Positions 7,679-7,930 of a stretch of DNA of 7,930 nucleotides are shown here, in pieces (positions within the stretch are counted from its first letter, which is position 1; each line of letters starts with the position of its first letter). Both the position numbers and the translations under genes were made by a program. Below the pieces are notes generated by a model that saw nothing but the letters and a program-made list of their open reading frames with translations, made no database searches and was not told the origin of the DNA. Origin of the DNA: JAKFWI01 sp050246435. Lineage in GTDB: Bacteria > Pseudomonadota > Alphaproteobacteria > Caulobacterales > Aquidulcibacteraceae. The DNA is taken from positions 1 through 7,930 of the forward strand of contig JBFWWB010000119.1 of NCBI GenBank assembly GCA_050246435.1, read 5' to 3'.

Positions 7679-7930
7679 ATGGCGCACGTCGCCGTGCTGT
7701 TGGCGGGCCTGGGCGCGCTCTGGCTGGCGCTTGCGCCGGATATCTTATCACCGGCTTGGCTGATTTCCGGCGCCGCCGCGGCGGCTGTGGTTGGGCTCGC
7801 TGCATGGCGGCTGCGCCTTGCCGATCGGGAAGGCGCATTTTATGCGCGCGCGCCGGGCCTCTTGGCGTTGCTGTTCGCGCACCTGCCTGCGGCCTTCGCA
7901 GCGCACGCCTTCCTCGTGCGCGCCGCCGCG
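7679..7930 (+). CDS. Partial membrane protein, probable Na+/H+ antiporter subunit E (MrpE/MnhE)
   Basis: The first 84 codons are present and the frame runs open off the right edge. An in-frame TGA at 7670-7672 leaves the ATG at 7679 as the only reasonable start; the ribosome binding site is poor (GGGG at 7665-7668, ten bases upstream). Two membrane helices are visible at about 4-20 and 26-43. They are followed by a short loop with the sequence ADREG (47-51), and then a third hydrophobic, likely amphipathic, segment (56-84). This order and the 'DREG' loop fit MnhE, a small subunit of the multisubunit Mrp antiporter that exports Na+ in exchange for protons. If so, mrpF and mrpG should follow outside the window. 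Short hydrophobic sequence makes this a moderate call. Confidence 0.6.
   Translation, partial: MAHVAVLLAGLGALWLALAPDILSPAWLISGAAAAAVVGLAAWRLRLADREGAFYARAPGLLALLFAHLPAAFAAHAFLVRAAA

Overview
The window reads as an ordinary stretch of chromosome from a GC-rich alphaproteobacterium. A phasin followed by clpS-clpA, a HisKA_2-type histidine kinase with 'EHRVKNN' and a DUF2336 protein together point to that class. A Caulobacterales or Hyphomonadaceae-like lineage is my best guess from gene content and protein style; this is inference. I see no transposase, integrase, phage gene, CRISPR array, tRNA or rRNA.

Layout, left to right. Positions 1-336 are a non-coding leader with TGC-rich repeats and hairpins in front of a phasin gene (337-816), which ends at a strong intrinsic terminator (843-880). 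A two-gene operon follows: clpS (1098-1433) and clpA (1441-3759), 7 bases apart and closed by another intrinsic terminator (3782-3811). Next is an alpha/beta-fold hydrolase (3875-4711). It converges on and overlaps by 4 bases a membrane-anchored HisKA_2 sensor kinase on the minus strand (5712-4708). Divergent from the kinase is a small secreted two-cysteine protein (5876-6298). A DUF2336 protein (6382-7581) follows, preceded by a near-match to a CtrA box. The window closes with the N-terminal 84 codons of a membrane protein that looks like MrpE/MnhE of a multisubunit Na+/H+ antiporter (7679 to the edge).

How they work together: ClpS and ClpA form one machine, in which the adaptor delivers N-degron substrates to the ClpA unfoldase, which feeds ClpP (not in this window). 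The phasin belongs to polyhydroxyalkanoate granule biology and is probably its own transcription unit. The hydrolase, kinase, secreted protein and DUF2336 protein show no obvious common pathway; each seems to be a separate unit.

I did not find a convincing new system. The observations most worth checking are regulatory or concern proteins without an assigned role: the TGC repeats upstream of the phasin, the CtrA-like box before the DUF2336 gene, the orphan kinase, and the two-cysteine secreted protein.
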